DNA of 64,000 nucleotides from Flavimaribacter sediminis (GTDB lineage Bacteria > Pseudomonadota > Alphaproteobacteria > Rhizobiales > Rhizobiaceae), in NCBI RefSeq assembly GCF_019492055.1, contig NZ_JAICBX010000002.1:1519139-1583138 (forward strand), read 5' to 3'. Numbering within the stretch: the stretch's first letter is position 1; the number at the start of each line of letters is the position of its first letter. A model generated the notes under the pieces. That model did no database searches. It saw nothing but the letters and a program-made list of their open reading frames with translations, and was not told the origin of the DNA. Positions 42,489 through 51,566 of the stretch are shown here, in pieces. A program made the translations under genes and the position numbers.

Positions 42489-42622
42489 TTCTTACCTGCG
42501 ACCCGTTTCAATCATTCCAGCGCTTGGGCCCGCATTAAAACCGGCGCGACTTGAACCGGTGCGGACGAAGCCGCAATTTGGCAATTGGAAGCGTCCTCAA
42601 CTGCGGACCAGGGACTGGTGGT

Positions 42623-42691
42623 CTAGAATACAAAGCCGAGGATAAGCCCGATCACCACGACAACTCCGATGATATAAAAGATACTGTGCAT
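42623..42691 (-). CDS. 22-aa single-pass membrane peptide
   Basis: The peptide is almost wholly hydrophobic (MHSIFYIIGVVVVIGLILG then FVF). It has a strong ribosome site GGAGA 8 nt before the ATG at 42691. A perfect GGAAC-N16-CGTT promoter ends 32 nt upstream. Similar tiny membrane proteins are common in Rhizobiales but unassigned. It converges on the stressosome operon, leaving 134 nt between stops. The longer frame upstream is not protein-like. Confidence 0.75.
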   Translation of the reverse strand: MHSIFYIIGVVVVIGLILGFVF

Positions 42692-42722
42692 CTGCTTTCT
42701 CCAACTGTGAATGTTCCTACTC

Positions 42723-42747
42723 AACGAAGAATAGCCGCAGATGTTCC
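42723..42747 (-). promoter_or_regulatory. EcfG-type general stress promoter (GGAAC-N16-CGTT)
   Basis: On the minus strand GGAAC (42747-42743), 16 nt, CGTT (42726-42723). This is the alphaproteobacterial EcfG/SigT consensus. The expected start point gives a 5' leader of about 25 nt before the 22-aa gene. Confidence 0.8.
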
Positions 42748-42903
42748 CAGAGATGTCGGGATCGAGGCAGACGACAAAGAGCAGATCTTGGTTATCTACT
42801 GCCAAGCTGAACTTATCAGAACCGGATGGCGATCGTCGTAGCGGTCGAATTGCGCTTGTTGCGTTAATCGGCGGACCGGTCGGAAATGCACGTGCTCCAC
42901 GGT

Positions 42904-43500
42904 CTACTGCGGTTTGCCGAGAAGCACGTCGGCGAAGATCGGCTGGAGCCGCTTTCTCTCGGCTGAGGGCTCCGCGTAGGAAATCGCGTAATATCCGATC
43001 TGATGGAAATAGGTTGTGCGCGCGCGCACGGTGCTTTCGTCCTCGGAATAACCCATCTCGAGAAAGGAGCGTTTCAGGAGCGTGAGACGGAGGTCGTCCG
43101 CCTCCGACATCTCGGCTGCGAGCTTGCGCGATGTGCGCGACCAGTCGCGGACCGCAAGGTCCAGTGACGGGCTGAACGGTCTTTCATCGACCCAAACGGC
43201 GCAGACGACGTTAAACAGATCGACCGCCCGCAGATCCGTGCGCTCTGCGATCATCTCGAATGGTCTGCAGTTTCGTGTGCGCCAGGTGTCGAGCAGGCTT
43301 TCGTGGAGGTCTTTCAAGCCTTTGAAATGGAAATAGAAACTTCCGCGGGTCACTTTGAGCTTGCGGGCAAGGACGTCGATCTTGACCGCAGAAATGCCGC
43401 GCCGCTCCAGCACGCTCGCGGCCGCAACGATCCATGCGTCACGGCTGAGCGTTGCGCGGCGCCGTTGCCCGTTGGCTTCGTCTGCCTGGCTCTTCGTCAC
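42904..43500 (-). CDS. TetR/AcrR family regulator
   Basis: 198 aa. The N-terminal helix-turn-helix (about 20-65) reads AWIVAAASVLERRGISAVKIDVLARKLKVTRGSFYFHFKGLKDLHESLL, typical TetR. The C-terminal ligand domain is not specific. It lies 70 nt after the nucleoside hydrolase remnant on the same strand, so it may once have governed that lost operon; present targets are unknown. Confidence 0.85.
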   Translation of the reverse strand: MTKSQADEANGQRRRATLSRDAWIVAAASVLERRGISAVKIDVLARKLKVTRGSFYFHFKGLKDLHESLLDTWRTRNCRPFEMIAERTDLRAVDLFNVVCAVWVDERPFSPSLDLAVRDWSRTSRKLAAEMSEADDLRLTLLKRSFLEMGYSEDESTVRARTTYFHQIGYYAISYAEPSAERKRLQPIFADVLLGKPQ

Positions 43501-43570
43501 TTGACCGTTCCCCTATGCCGCTGCCTTTTGCAGGGGCAGGCCCCGCGTTTAGGGTGAGCCACCATGTCCG

Positions 43571-44175
43571 TCAAGGCAACGTGGCGATGCAGTTCAGCAT
43601 CAGGGAAAAGAAGGGATCGGGGTCGATCCGGCGGAGCACGTTGCAGTTTCGCGGTTTTCCGGTGACATGCCACCAGTCGACCAGCGTCATGCCGATGGTC
43701 TCCGGCGATGATGTCTCGATGGTGACGTTGCACTGCTTCTGCTCATAGATTTCCGGCGCGAGCAGATACCCCATCACGCAAGCGTCGTGGATCGGTCGAC
43801 CCTCTGTCGGAAACTTGTGATCGCCGTACTTGCGATAGAAGTCGGCGAGGTTGGCGGCTTCGATCGCGGCGCGTTTTCCCGTAGCCCGCAAGCTTTGAAG
43901 CCACTCAGGGGTCGTCAGGGCCGTGTAGGTGCAGTCAATCGGCGCCATCGTCAGCGGAACGCCGGATTCAAAGACCTTGTGAGCCGCGTACGGGTCGACA
44001 TAAATATTGTATTCCGCCGCCGGCGTAGCATTGCCTCCCTCGAAATAACCGCCGCCCATGAGCACCACTTCGCGGATCCGCTTGATGATCCGCGGCTCCA
44101 TGGTCATCGCCATTGCAAGATTGGTCATCGGTCCGAGCGTGCAGACGGTCAGGTCGCCTTCCGGCGCGTCCATGA
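43571..44175 (-). pseudogene. Nucleoside hydrolase, N-terminally truncated remnant
   Basis: About 200 C-terminal residues of an inosine/uridine-preferring nucleoside hydrolase: [68 protein letters not shown]. The N-terminal third with the calcium-binding DxDxxxDD motif is absent. Homology stops at about 44175; upstream codons to 44284 are antisense to an ABC ATPase. The protein cannot be active as it stands. Confidence 0.82.
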
Positions 44176-44621
44176 CGGCCCTGGAGAACCTGATCGAGGC
44201 GCCGATGCGGGTCCGGGGCGTGTCAGGCGCACAAGCACGAAAAGAAGCGCTGGAACTCCTCGATCGCGTCGGTCTCGCCGACAAGGCGAAGAGCTATCCG
44301 CGCGAACTGTCCGGCGGGCAACAGCAACGCACCGCGACCGCCCGCGCGCTTGCCATGAAACCGAAAGTCCTGCTTTTCGACGAGCCGACGTCTGCGCTTG
44401 ATCCGGAACTGGTCGGAGAGGTGCTCCAGGTCATGCGTGATCTCGCCAACAGCGGTATGACGATGGTTGTCGTCACACACGAAGTGGGATTTGCGCGCGA
44501 GGTGGGCGACCAGCTCATTTTCATGGATGACGGGTTGGTCGTCGAACGGGGCGATCCGCGCGAGATGATCGCCGCGCCCAAAAATCCGAGAACCAGGGAA
44601 TTTCTCTTACGCGTTCTGTGA
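44172..44621 (+). pseudogene. Polar amino acid ABC transporter ATPase, N-terminally truncated remnant
   Basis: About 149 C-terminal residues of a GlnQ-type ATPase: [30 protein letters not shown] Q-loop region onward, signature [16 protein letters not shown], Walker [16 protein letters not shown]-loop [13 protein letters not shown]. Walker A is missing, so it cannot bind ATP. Homology starts exactly where the nucleoside hydrolase remnant ends, on the opposite strand. The remaining sequence is undamaged, so the event looks recent. Confidence 0.82.
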
Positions 44622-44629
44622 CAGACCGC

Positions 44630-46324
44630 TTAGGCGATGGAATTTTCCTGCGGATCCGCCGAATCGTCGGGTTCCCGCCAGGAGCCCGGTTTGGCGCCGG
44701 CAAGGAATTCGCCCCAGAAAACATCGCGATTGCGGCCGCTTATCTTGGCGCGATACAAGGCGACGTCGGCGGCCGTTGTGACTGATTCGAGCGTCGATCC
44801 GGTCTGCGGCGAAAAGGCGATGCCCGACGAGAATGTCAGTCGCATGTCGCCGAGTTCGTCCATGCGCGCGTCGCCGATCCGTGCGCGCCACTCGGCGCAT
44901 CTGCGTTGCACACGCTCCCGGTTGGTGCCCGGAATGACGAAGAGAAATTCCTCGCCGCCATAGCGAAAGACATGTTCTCCCTCGCGAACCTCATCATTGA
45001 GCATGTCCGCAAACGCCTTGAGCACTGTGTCTCCGACAGCGTGTCCGAACCGGTCATTGACCTGCTTGAAATTGTCGATGTCGATCAGGATGACGGCGAC
45101 TTCCTCGCCCTGCCGGGCGTTTTCGATAATCAGGGGCAGAATGTCGTTGGCGTGACGCCGGTTATGCAGTTCCGTCAGCGGGTCGCGTATGGCGTCTTCC
45201 TTCAGGAGGTTCTGAAGCCGGATGTTTTCCTCCAGGCGCATTTGAAGGTCCCGGGACATAACCGTCATTCTGTCTTCCGCCGCCTTTCGCAGCGTGACGT
45301 CCCTTAGCACCAGCATCTTTCCCGCGCTCCGTCCCCAGGGTTTCACCACCTGGGACGAAACTTCGTATGTTTTGCCAATTTCCTTGAAACTGACCAAGGG
45401 GGCATTGTCGTTACCGGGCAGGGGGGCGTCGGCCATAGCCGACAGCGGATGGCGTTCGTCGAGAATGTTGCCGATCGGCCGTTCGGGCAGTCCGGGCAGT
45501 TTTCGCGCGGCGGGATTGAGCTCGAGGATGCGTTTTTTGCTGTCGAGAACGATAACCGGATCCGGCAGAACCGTGAATATGATGTCGCGGGCGATGGGCG
45601 GCGCATGGAACAGTCTGCCGAAAGACTGGACCACCAACATCACCACCGCGGTCAGAGCGAAGGCGAAAGGCGTCGGATCGTCATTGAAAATTCGAAATTC
45701 CCGGAAGACGAACGCGGCGTTTGCAATCCAGGGAAGCGACATTGCGGCGATAAGAGTCGCGAATTGCAGGCGGTGGCTTCCGGCGCGCCGGCGCGCCATG
45801 AAGATGACCGATATTCCGGTGGCGGAAATGGCGGCGTAGACCATCCCGAGCACCGCGAAGAAGAACCAGCCATGGGAGAAGCTTGGCCGCTCCACGTTGG
45901 TGACGCCCGTATATAGCCAGTTATGCCAGTCATTGGTTAGCGCAATAACGCAGATGAAGGCGCTCACCGCGCCAATCAGCACGAGATGCCGGTACGTCTC
46001 GATGCGTTTGCCTCCCGCATAGCTGAGAAAACCCAAAGCCCAGTAAAGCGGCGCTCCGGCGATGCCGAACCAGGCCAGCTCGCAGAACAGAATCTTCGTG
46101 TTGAGATCGGGCGTGTTGATTCGCAGGACCACACAGGTGATCCACCACATGGCGGCGAAACCGGACAGCGCAAAGGCCCGCTGACCCGGGCTCCTTGGAG
46201 AACGAAGGATTCCAAAAACCATGGCGATCGCCAGGATGTCTGCAAACAGCAAAAATAGAAACGAGTTGTTCACGCGGATCCCTGCGGCAGTCCTTATGGC
46301 AATAGACTGAATGTTGCTCGGCAA
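44630..46324 (-). CDS. Membrane diguanylate cyclase (7TM + PAS + GGDEF)
   Basis: 564 aa. About seven N-terminal hydrophobic helices (20-235, of the 7TM histidine-kinase-sensor type) are followed by a PAS-like domain (about 250-340, VLPDPVIVLDSKKRILELNPAA), a short coiled coil, and a GGDEF domain with active-site GGEEF at 456-460. The I-site position reads REGE instead of RxxD, so product inhibition may be weak. It makes cyclic-di-GMP in response to an unknown membrane signal. Its stop is 9 nt from the end of the ABC remnant. Confidence 0.9.
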   Translation of the reverse strand: MPSNIQSIAIRTAAGIRVNNSFLFLLFADILAIAMVFGILRSPRSPGQRAFALSGFAAMWWITCVVLRINTPDLNTKILFCELAWFGIAGAPLYWALGFLSYAGGKRIETYRHLVLIGAVSAFICVIALTNDWHNWLYTGVTNVERPSFSHGWFFFAVLGMVYAAISATGISVIFMARRRAGSHRLQFATLIAAMSLPWIANAAFVFREFRIFNDDPTPFAFALTAVVMLVVQSFGRLFHAPPIARDIIFTVLPDPVIVLDSKKRILELNPAARKLPGLPERPIGNILDERHPLSAMADAPLPGNDNAPLVSFKEIGKTYEVSSQVVKPWGRSAGKMLVLRDVTLRKAAEDRMTVMSRDLQMRLEENIRLQNLLKEDAIRDPLTELHNRRHANDILPLIIENARQGEEVAVILIDIDNFKQVNDRFGHAVGDTVLKAFADMLNDEVREGEHVFRYGGEEFLFVIPGTNRERVQRRCAEWRARIGDARMDELGDMRLTFSSGIAFSPQTGSTLESVTTAADVALYRAKISGRNRDVFWGEFLAGAKPGSWREPDDSADPQENSIA

Positions 46325-46595
46325 CCAGGTGAGTACATTATCATGGTTGCAAACAAATTACGAAATACAAAATATTAATTGCATACATTAACAAAGTCTA
46401 TTTCCGTCTGGTCAGGCGCCACTGTGCAATGGCGCCTGACCACAATTTCAAAACCGCAGAAGAATGCGCGCCAGACAACATCTGTCGCCGGACTGCGCTC
46501 GACATTCTGCAGCCGGATGCGCTATCCGGCCGGGCGACTATACAATTTCCTGCTGAAACAGGCGTCAGGGCACCCGCTCTCGGACCGGCCCTATA

Positions 46596-47132
46596 TCAGT
46601 TCACAAGCGACTTATGGCATTCCTTGGCCGCATCGATCGCCTTGAACGTTCCCGTAAGGTCGATGATAAAGAACCACGGCTTGTCCGGGAAAGCCAATAA
46701 TTCATGGCCTTTCGCGATTGCATCGACAAATCCCGGATCGTTCGACAGGACGTAACCGCCGGAATAGTTGCCTTTCAGCTGTCCGCTGCGCACGCCATAG
46801 GATTCACCGGCGTAGACCTTGCCGTCGACGGCGATCGCGATTGGCGTTTGCGGGTCGATTTTTGCGTCTTTCTGGGTAAAGACCCCGACATAAACCGCCG
46901 ACAGATCCTTTGTCATGCCCATCTGCATGGCGTTGCCGTCATCGTCGGACCGCTCGATCAGACAGCTTCCGCGGTCAGCGTCGGAATAGACTGTCCAATC
47001 TCCGGTCTGCTTGTAAACGACGAGCGTGTCGCCGGACGCAGGCACGATGTCGGAGATTTCCATCGCGTAAGACGCGCCTCCTGTCGTCAGAGCAAGTGTA
47101 GTCGACAATGCAAGTATATGACGCAGTTTCAT
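46596..47132 (-). CDS. Secreted protein of unknown function
   Basis: 178 aa with a signal peptide (LRHILALSTTLALTTGGASYA). The mature domain has WTVYSDADRGSCLIERSDDDGNAMQMGM and HPWFF-like PDKPWFFIIDLTGTFKAIDAAKEC, with two Cys that may pair. The layout recalls small periplasmic proteins related to the invasion-associated locus B group, but I would not assign it. ATG at 47132 with GAGGAG 9 nt upstream. The 271-nt gap to the diguanylate cyclase (46325-46595) is A+T-rich on its left. Confidence 0.75.
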   Translation of the reverse strand: MKLRHILALSTTLALTTGGASYAMEISDIVPASGDTLVVYKQTGDWTVYSDADRGSCLIERSDDDGNAMQMGMTKDLSAVYVGVFTQKDAKIDPQTPIAIAVDGKVYAGESYGVRSGQLKGNYSGGYVLSNDPGFVDAIAKGHELLAFPDKPWFFIIDLTGTFKAIDAAKECHKSLVN

Positions 47133-47408
47133 GGGCCTACTCCTCAATGGGTAAAAATCGAAAGTCAACCTTCTGGTTGATTCGCGGTACAATATTCCTG
47201 AATCGCGTTTGTCTTCAAGAAAGAATTCTTTGCCACATCCAACAGATTTTTCTGCGCTCTCAATCCGGGGGCTTCTTTTCAAAAAACGGTCCGGGAGACT
47301 GCAGCATTGCAGACAGCTTTTTCGTCTTTGGGTCGACAGACGTCGACCTATCTTGAAGCTGTTCTGCCGCCGTCAATACCAGGACATCCAACAGTCTACT
47401 TCGCGCCC
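47133..47408 (+). other. Gap upstream of the cobalamin riboswitch
   Basis: A 276-nt stretch, A+T-richer than its neighbours, carrying the promoter of the minus-strand secreted-protein gene and the approach to the btuB promoter. Short open frames here lack ribosome sites and protein-like composition. I see no gene. Confidence 0.5.
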
Positions 47409-47437
47409 TTGACAATCAGTCCGGCGTCCACCAGAAA
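47409..47437 (+). promoter_or_regulatory. Candidate promoter of the btu operon
   Basis: A consensus -35 TTGACA at 47409-47414 is followed after 17 nt by CAGAAA, a weak -10. The implied start point near 47444 falls just before the riboswitch, which supports the call. Confidence 0.55.
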
Positions 47438-47454
47438 TTTGCGTGCTCTGGTTC

Positions 47455-47632
47455 GGACGGTTCACCGTCCAGCCAACAGGGAATACGGTGCGTCGGCCCA
47501 AGGGTCGTCAATTCCGTAACTGCCCCCGCAACTGTAAGCGGAGAGCAGAGCCGAATACGCCACTGCGGAAACGAAATCCGTGGGAAGGCCGGCCTCTGCG
47601 ATGACCCGCAAGTCAGGAGACCTGCCAGAGCG
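47455..47632 (+). ncRNA. Cobalamin (AdoCbl) riboswitch
   Basis: Conserved elements appear in order: ACAGGGAATACGGTG (about 47476), the core CTGCCCCCGCAACTGTAAGC (about 47520), a P-stem region with CCACTGCGG, GGGAAGGC (47583), GATGACCCGC, and the B12 box AGTCAGGAGACCTGCC at 47611-47626. It lies about 155 nt upstream of the btuB ATG. Binding adenosylcobalamin should repress the corrinoid uptake operon. Confidence 0.95.
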
Positions 47633-47788
47633 GCTCACCCGGTTCTTGCGCGGGGCGCGCGAGGAACAGCGGACTATCCGTAGTGGTGGCATCTGCAACC
47701 GTCTACGGATCAGGGCCAGCCCCAATCCCAGGACATGTCTGGTCAACGGCGCATCCAGGAGGATCGCCCGTGCAATTGGGATATTTTC

Positions 47789-49732
47789 ATGAATCGTACG
47801 CTCACAGTGGCAGGATCTCTGCTGTTTTCCTGCGCCGCATCCGCACAGGACGTCACGCCTTTTTTGCTCGACACAATCATCGTCGGCGGCGGCCTCACGC
47901 CGATTGAAGCCGAGCGATATGGCCGCTCTGTCACTGTCGTCACCGCCGAAGATCTGGAGCGTCAGCAGGTTCGCCACGCCGCCGACGCATTGCGCGCCTT
48001 GCCCGGCGTCGAGGTCAGTCAGACCGGCGGCGTTGGAGGTCTCACCCAGGTTCGAATCCGTGGGGCGGAAGGCAATCACACGCTGGTGCTGATCGACGGT
48101 ATCGAAGTCAACAATCCGGCGAGCGGCGGCTATGATTTCTCCAATCTGCTTGCCGACGATATCGAGCGGATCGAGGTGCTGCGCGGCCCGCAATCATCGG
48201 TCTTCGGTTCGAACGCAATCGGCGGCGTCATCAATATCATTACGAAATCCGCCACTGAACAAGGCTTTCACGGAACCGCCGAAGCCGAAATCGGCAACGA
48301 GGAAAGCGGCGGCGGAGCCGCGTCGCTGCGCTACGCGAACAACCGGGCGCGTCTGTCCCTCTCGGCCTCGCGCCGGGTAACGGGCGGCTACGATGTTTCC
48401 AACACGCCCGGCGGGGATGCTGACGGAGATGCGAACACAACGCTCAATGCACGCGGCGAATTCGATCTGACGGAAAACATCACCATTGGAGGAACCCTGC
48501 GTTACGTCGATCAGAACTCCGAAAATGACCAGTTCAATTTCGGCGCCGCGACGGAAGAGGGTCTGCTGACAAGCGCCGATCTTGAGCAGGATATCGAGAA
48601 TTTCTTCGGCTCCGCCTATGTCAGGTCAGACCATTTTGGCGGACGCTATCGCAGCGACCTGTTCTTCGCCTACGCCAACATGGAAAGCATTAATACGGAC
48701 GCCGGCGCCAAGACGTCAGACTTCACGACGACGCGTACCAACTTGAGATATCGCGGCACGTTGGCGCTTGATGCGCCACAAGTGGATTCGGCGAGCCAGA
48801 TCGTGAGTTTTCTGGTTGAAGGCAAGCAGGAAACTTTCCAGAACAACGACGCCAGCCTGGTCTTCGATCCGGCCATGCTGGAGAAGCAGACGCGGCAGCT
48901 TTACGGCTATGTTCTGGAATATCGCGGCGGGTTCTTCGATGACGCGCTGAATCTGCAGGCGACCGCCCGCTACGACCAGAACGATGATTTCGAGGATACC
49001 ACAACATGGTCAGTTGGCGTCTCCTACCTGCTTCCCAACCAGACGACCCGCTTTCATGCATCGGCGGGCACAGGCGTGCAGAACCCGACGATGTACGAGC
49101 AGTTCGGCTACAATCCGGGCACATGGATCGGCAATCCCGATCTCATTCCCGAAGAGAGCATAGGCTATGATATCGGCGTCGAGCAGCGGCTCTGGAATGA
49201 TCGCGCTGTGCTGGGACTGACCTATTTCAACCAGGATCTGACCAACGAGATCTCGTCGACCTATGATTACGCAACAGGCGAGTCGACCCCCGTCAATCTG
49301 GACGGTGAAAGCCATCGGCAGGGCATTGAGGCGTCAATCGAGGTGGAGCCTGTCACAGGCCTGACGCTCGGGGTGGACTATACCTGGCTCGACGCCTCGG
49401 ATCCCGATGGCGAGATCGAAGTGCGGCGGCCGGGCAATGAACTTGGCGTGCGGGTTTCCTATCTGTTTCCAAACGGCAAGACGCGACTGGGAGCGGATCT
49501 GCGTTATGTTTCAGACCTTTGGGACTTCGATTATACTGCACCGTCCTACGGCTCGGATTTGACCAGGCTCGACGATTACACTGTGGTGAATTTGACCGCG
49601 CAGCACCAGTTGACGGAACAGATTCTGTTGACGGGGCGGGTTCAGAACCTGTTCGATGAGGAATATGAAGAGTTGCAGGGCTATCTGGCGCCGCCGCGCA
49701 CTTTCTATCTCGGTCTGAGGGGTCGTTTCTGA
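47789..49732 (+). CDS. btuB: TonB-dependent cobalamin receptor BtuB
   Basis: 647 aa. Signal peptide, TonB-box region (FLLDTIIVGGG), plug domain (about 35-150: SVTVVTAEDLERQQVRHAADALRALPGVEV...IRGAEGNHTLVLIDG...VLRGPQSSVFGSNAIGGVINI), and a 22-strand-type barrel ending in ...FYLGLRGRF with terminal Phe. Substrate assignment rests on the upstream riboswitch and the downstream BtuFCD set. The ATG at 47789 starts the signal peptide; an earlier ATG at 47735 gives a leader that is not secretory. Confidence 0.93.
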   Translation: MNRTLTVAGSLLFSCAASAQDVTPFLLDTIIVGGGLTPIEAERYGRSVTVVTAEDLERQQVRHAADALRALPGVEVSQTGGVGGLTQVRIRGAEGNHTLVLIDGIEVNNPASGGYDFSNLLADDIERIEVLRGPQSSVFGSNAIGGVINIITKSATEQGFHGTAEAEIGNEESGGGAASLRYANNRARLSLSASRRVTGGYDVSNTPGGDADGDANTTLNARGEFDLTENITIGGTLRYVDQNSENDQFNFGAATEEGLLTSADLEQDIENFFGSAYVRSDHFGGRYRSDLFFAYANMESINTDAGAKTSDFTTTRTNLRYRGTLALDAPQVDSASQIVSFLVEGKQETFQNNDASLVFDPAMLEKQTRQLYGYVLEYRGGFFDDALNLQATARYDQNDDFEDTTTWSVGVSYLLPNQTTRFHASAGTGVQNPTMYEQFGYNPGTWIGNPDLIPEESIGYDIGVEQRLWNDRAVLGLTYFNQDLTNEISSTYDYATGESTPVNLDGESHRQGIEASIEVEPVTGLTLGVDYTWLDASDPDGEIEVRRPGNELGVRVSYLFPNGKTRLGADLRYVSDLWDFDYTAPSYGSDLTRLDDYTVVNLTAQHQLTEQILLTGRVQNLFDEEYEELQGYLAPPRTFYLGLRGRF

Positions 49733-49738
49733 TCAGTC

Positions 49739-50575
49739 ATGAGGTTCATTGATCGCATCTCAGGCATTCTGCTGGCTGTGCTCGCCGCCGCGTCGCAGGT
49801 TGCCGCTGCGCCGCAACGCGTCGTGTCAATGAACCTGTGCGCCGACCAGCTTGCAATGATGCTGGCGGCGCCCGGCCAGTTGATCTCGGTGTCCTATCTG
49901 GCGCGGGATCCCGAGGCGTCCGCCATGGCCGTCGAGGCGCAGGCCTTTCCAGTCAATCACGGTCTGGCTGAGGAGATCTTCCTGTTGCAACCGGATCTTG
50001 TGATCGCCGGACAATATACGACGCAGGCGACAGTCTCGATGCTGAAGCGTTTGGGAATTCCCGTGGCGATCATGGCTCCGGCCGACTCGCTGGAGGACGC
50101 GCGGGACCGGATGACCGAGATGGGCGCGCATCTCGGTCACCCGGAAAAGGCAACCGCCCTTGTCGCGGAGTTCGACGAGAACCTTGGTCGACTTGCCCAA
50201 GACGCGGATGAAGGTCCTCGCGCTGCGATTTATGCCGCGCATGGCTACACATTCGGTCCGCAAAGTCTGTCCGGCGACATCCTCAGGGCGGCCGGCTTGC
50301 GCAATGTCGCCGAGGAGGCTGGATTGGATCGCGGGGGCATGCTGGCGCTTGAACGCCTCGTCATGCTTGCTCCGGATCTCGTCATCCTTTCGCAGCGCCG
50401 GGGCGGCAATTCACGCGCCGAGGAAATACTGAACCACCCGGCGCTCCGCGCCCTGCTGGAAGAGGCGGGCGTGGCGCCTCTCACCGATCGTAACTGGGTC
50501 TGCGGAACGCCGCACGTATTGCGGGCCATTGCCGGTCTTGCGGTTGAACGCGATGCGGGTCAGGAGCCGAAATGA
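49739..50575 (+). CDS. btuF: Cobalamin ABC transporter substrate-binding protein
   Basis: 278 aa, signal peptide (LLAVLAAASQVAAAP) followed by a helical-backbone binding domain: RVVSMNLCADQLAMMLAAPGQLISVSYLARDPEASAM, LQPDLVIAGQYTTQATVSMLKRLGIPV. This is the BtuF/FecB family. It delivers corrinoid to BtuCD in the periplasm. It lies 6 nt after btuB and overlaps btuC by 4 nt. Confidence 0.9.
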   Translation: MRFIDRISGILLAVLAAASQVAAAPQRVVSMNLCADQLAMMLAAPGQLISVSYLARDPEASAMAVEAQAFPVNHGLAEEIFLLQPDLVIAGQYTTQATVSMLKRLGIPVAIMAPADSLEDARDRMTEMGAHLGHPEKATALVAEFDENLGRLAQDADEGPRAAIYAAHGYTFGPQSLSGDILRAAGLRNVAEEAGLDRGGMLALERLVMLAPDLVILSQRRGGNSRAEEILNHPALRALLEEAGVAPLTDRNWVCGTPHVLRAIAGLAVERDAGQEPK

Positions 50576-51561
50576 TGGCGTATGTCCGCCTTCTGGTTGC
50601 CCTTGGTCTGCTTTCCCTTTTGCTTTTTGTCGTTTCGCTGCTGGTCGGGCCAGCGGGCGTTTCGCCGCGCCTCAGCCTGTCGGCGCTGATTTTTGGCGAC
50701 GCCGGTCCGCTCACCCTTGTCATGCGTGAAATTCGCCTCCCGCGCGCAATCCTCGGCGCTGTGATCGGCGCGGCACTTGGTCTTGGCGGCGCGGCCATGC
50801 AGGGTTATCTGCGCAATCCTATGGCGGAGCCCGGCATTTTGGGCGTGTCAGGGACTGCGGCGCTCGGCGCCGTCCTTGCGATCCAGACCGGGCTGACGGC
50901 GACTTTCGCGCTCGCGCTGCCATTTGCGGCTCTTGCCGGCGCAGGCGTCGCGGTCACCCTCCTTCTTTTTCTGGCTGGACGTCGCGGCGGTGCATTGACG
51001 CTTATCCTCGCCGGCATCGCCATATCGGCTTTGGCGGGCGCGTTGACTTCGCTGGTGCTGAACCTTTCTCCCAATCCGTTTGCGGCGAATGAAATCATCT
51101 TCTGGATGATGGGTTCGCTTGCCGACCGGTCCTTCCTGCATGTGGCGTTGGCGCTGCCCTTCTTCGCGCTTGGCGCTTGTTTGATACTGCCGCTCGGCCG
51201 CGGTCTCGATTCGCTGACGCTGGGTGAAGACGCGGCCGAAGCGCTCGGCGTTCGTATTGTTCGGCTCAGGGTGCTCCTGGTGGCCGGCGTCGCCGCGATG
51301 ATTGGCGGCGCGACCGCAGTCGCCGGCGCCATCGGCTTCGTTGGACTTGTCGTTCCGCATTTGCTGCGTCGAACGGTTGGCGCACAGCCCGGCCGTCTCT
51401 TGTTCGCTTCGGCTCTGGGCGGCGCCTGTATGGTCCTTGCAGCCGATATCGCGGTGCGACTGATTCTACCGGACAGGGATCTGAAGCTCGGCGTCATGAC
51501 GGCAATTGTCGGAACGCCGTTCTTTCTGCATCTCATCTACCGCACGCGCGGTCGGGGGTAG
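50572..51561 (+). CDS. btuC: Cobalamin ABC transporter permease (FecCD family)
   Basis: 329 aa with about ten transmembrane helices, beginning VRLLVALGLLSLLLFVVSLLVGP. Family motifs are RLPRAILGAVIGAALGLGGAAMQGYLRNPMAEPGILGVSGTAA-type (IRLPRAILGAVIGAA) and the coupling helix region GEDAAEALGVRIVRLR. GFVGLVVPHLLRRTVG is near the C-terminus. Its ATG overlaps the btuF stop (ATGA). Confidence 0.93.
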   Translation: MMAYVRLLVALGLLSLLLFVVSLLVGPAGVSPRLSLSALIFGDAGPLTLVMREIRLPRAILGAVIGAALGLGGAAMQGYLRNPMAEPGILGVSGTAALGAVLAIQTGLTATFALALPFAALAGAGVAVTLLLFLAGRRGGALTLILAGIAISALAGALTSLVLNLSPNPFAANEIIFWMMGSLADRSFLHVALALPFFALGACLILPLGRGLDSLTLGEDAAEALGVRIVRLRVLLVAGVAAMIGGATAVAGAIGFVGLVVPHLLRRTVGAQPGRLLFASALGGACMVLAADIAVRLILPDRDLKLGVMTAIVGTPFFLHLIYRTRGRG

Positions 51562-51566
51562 AGGCG

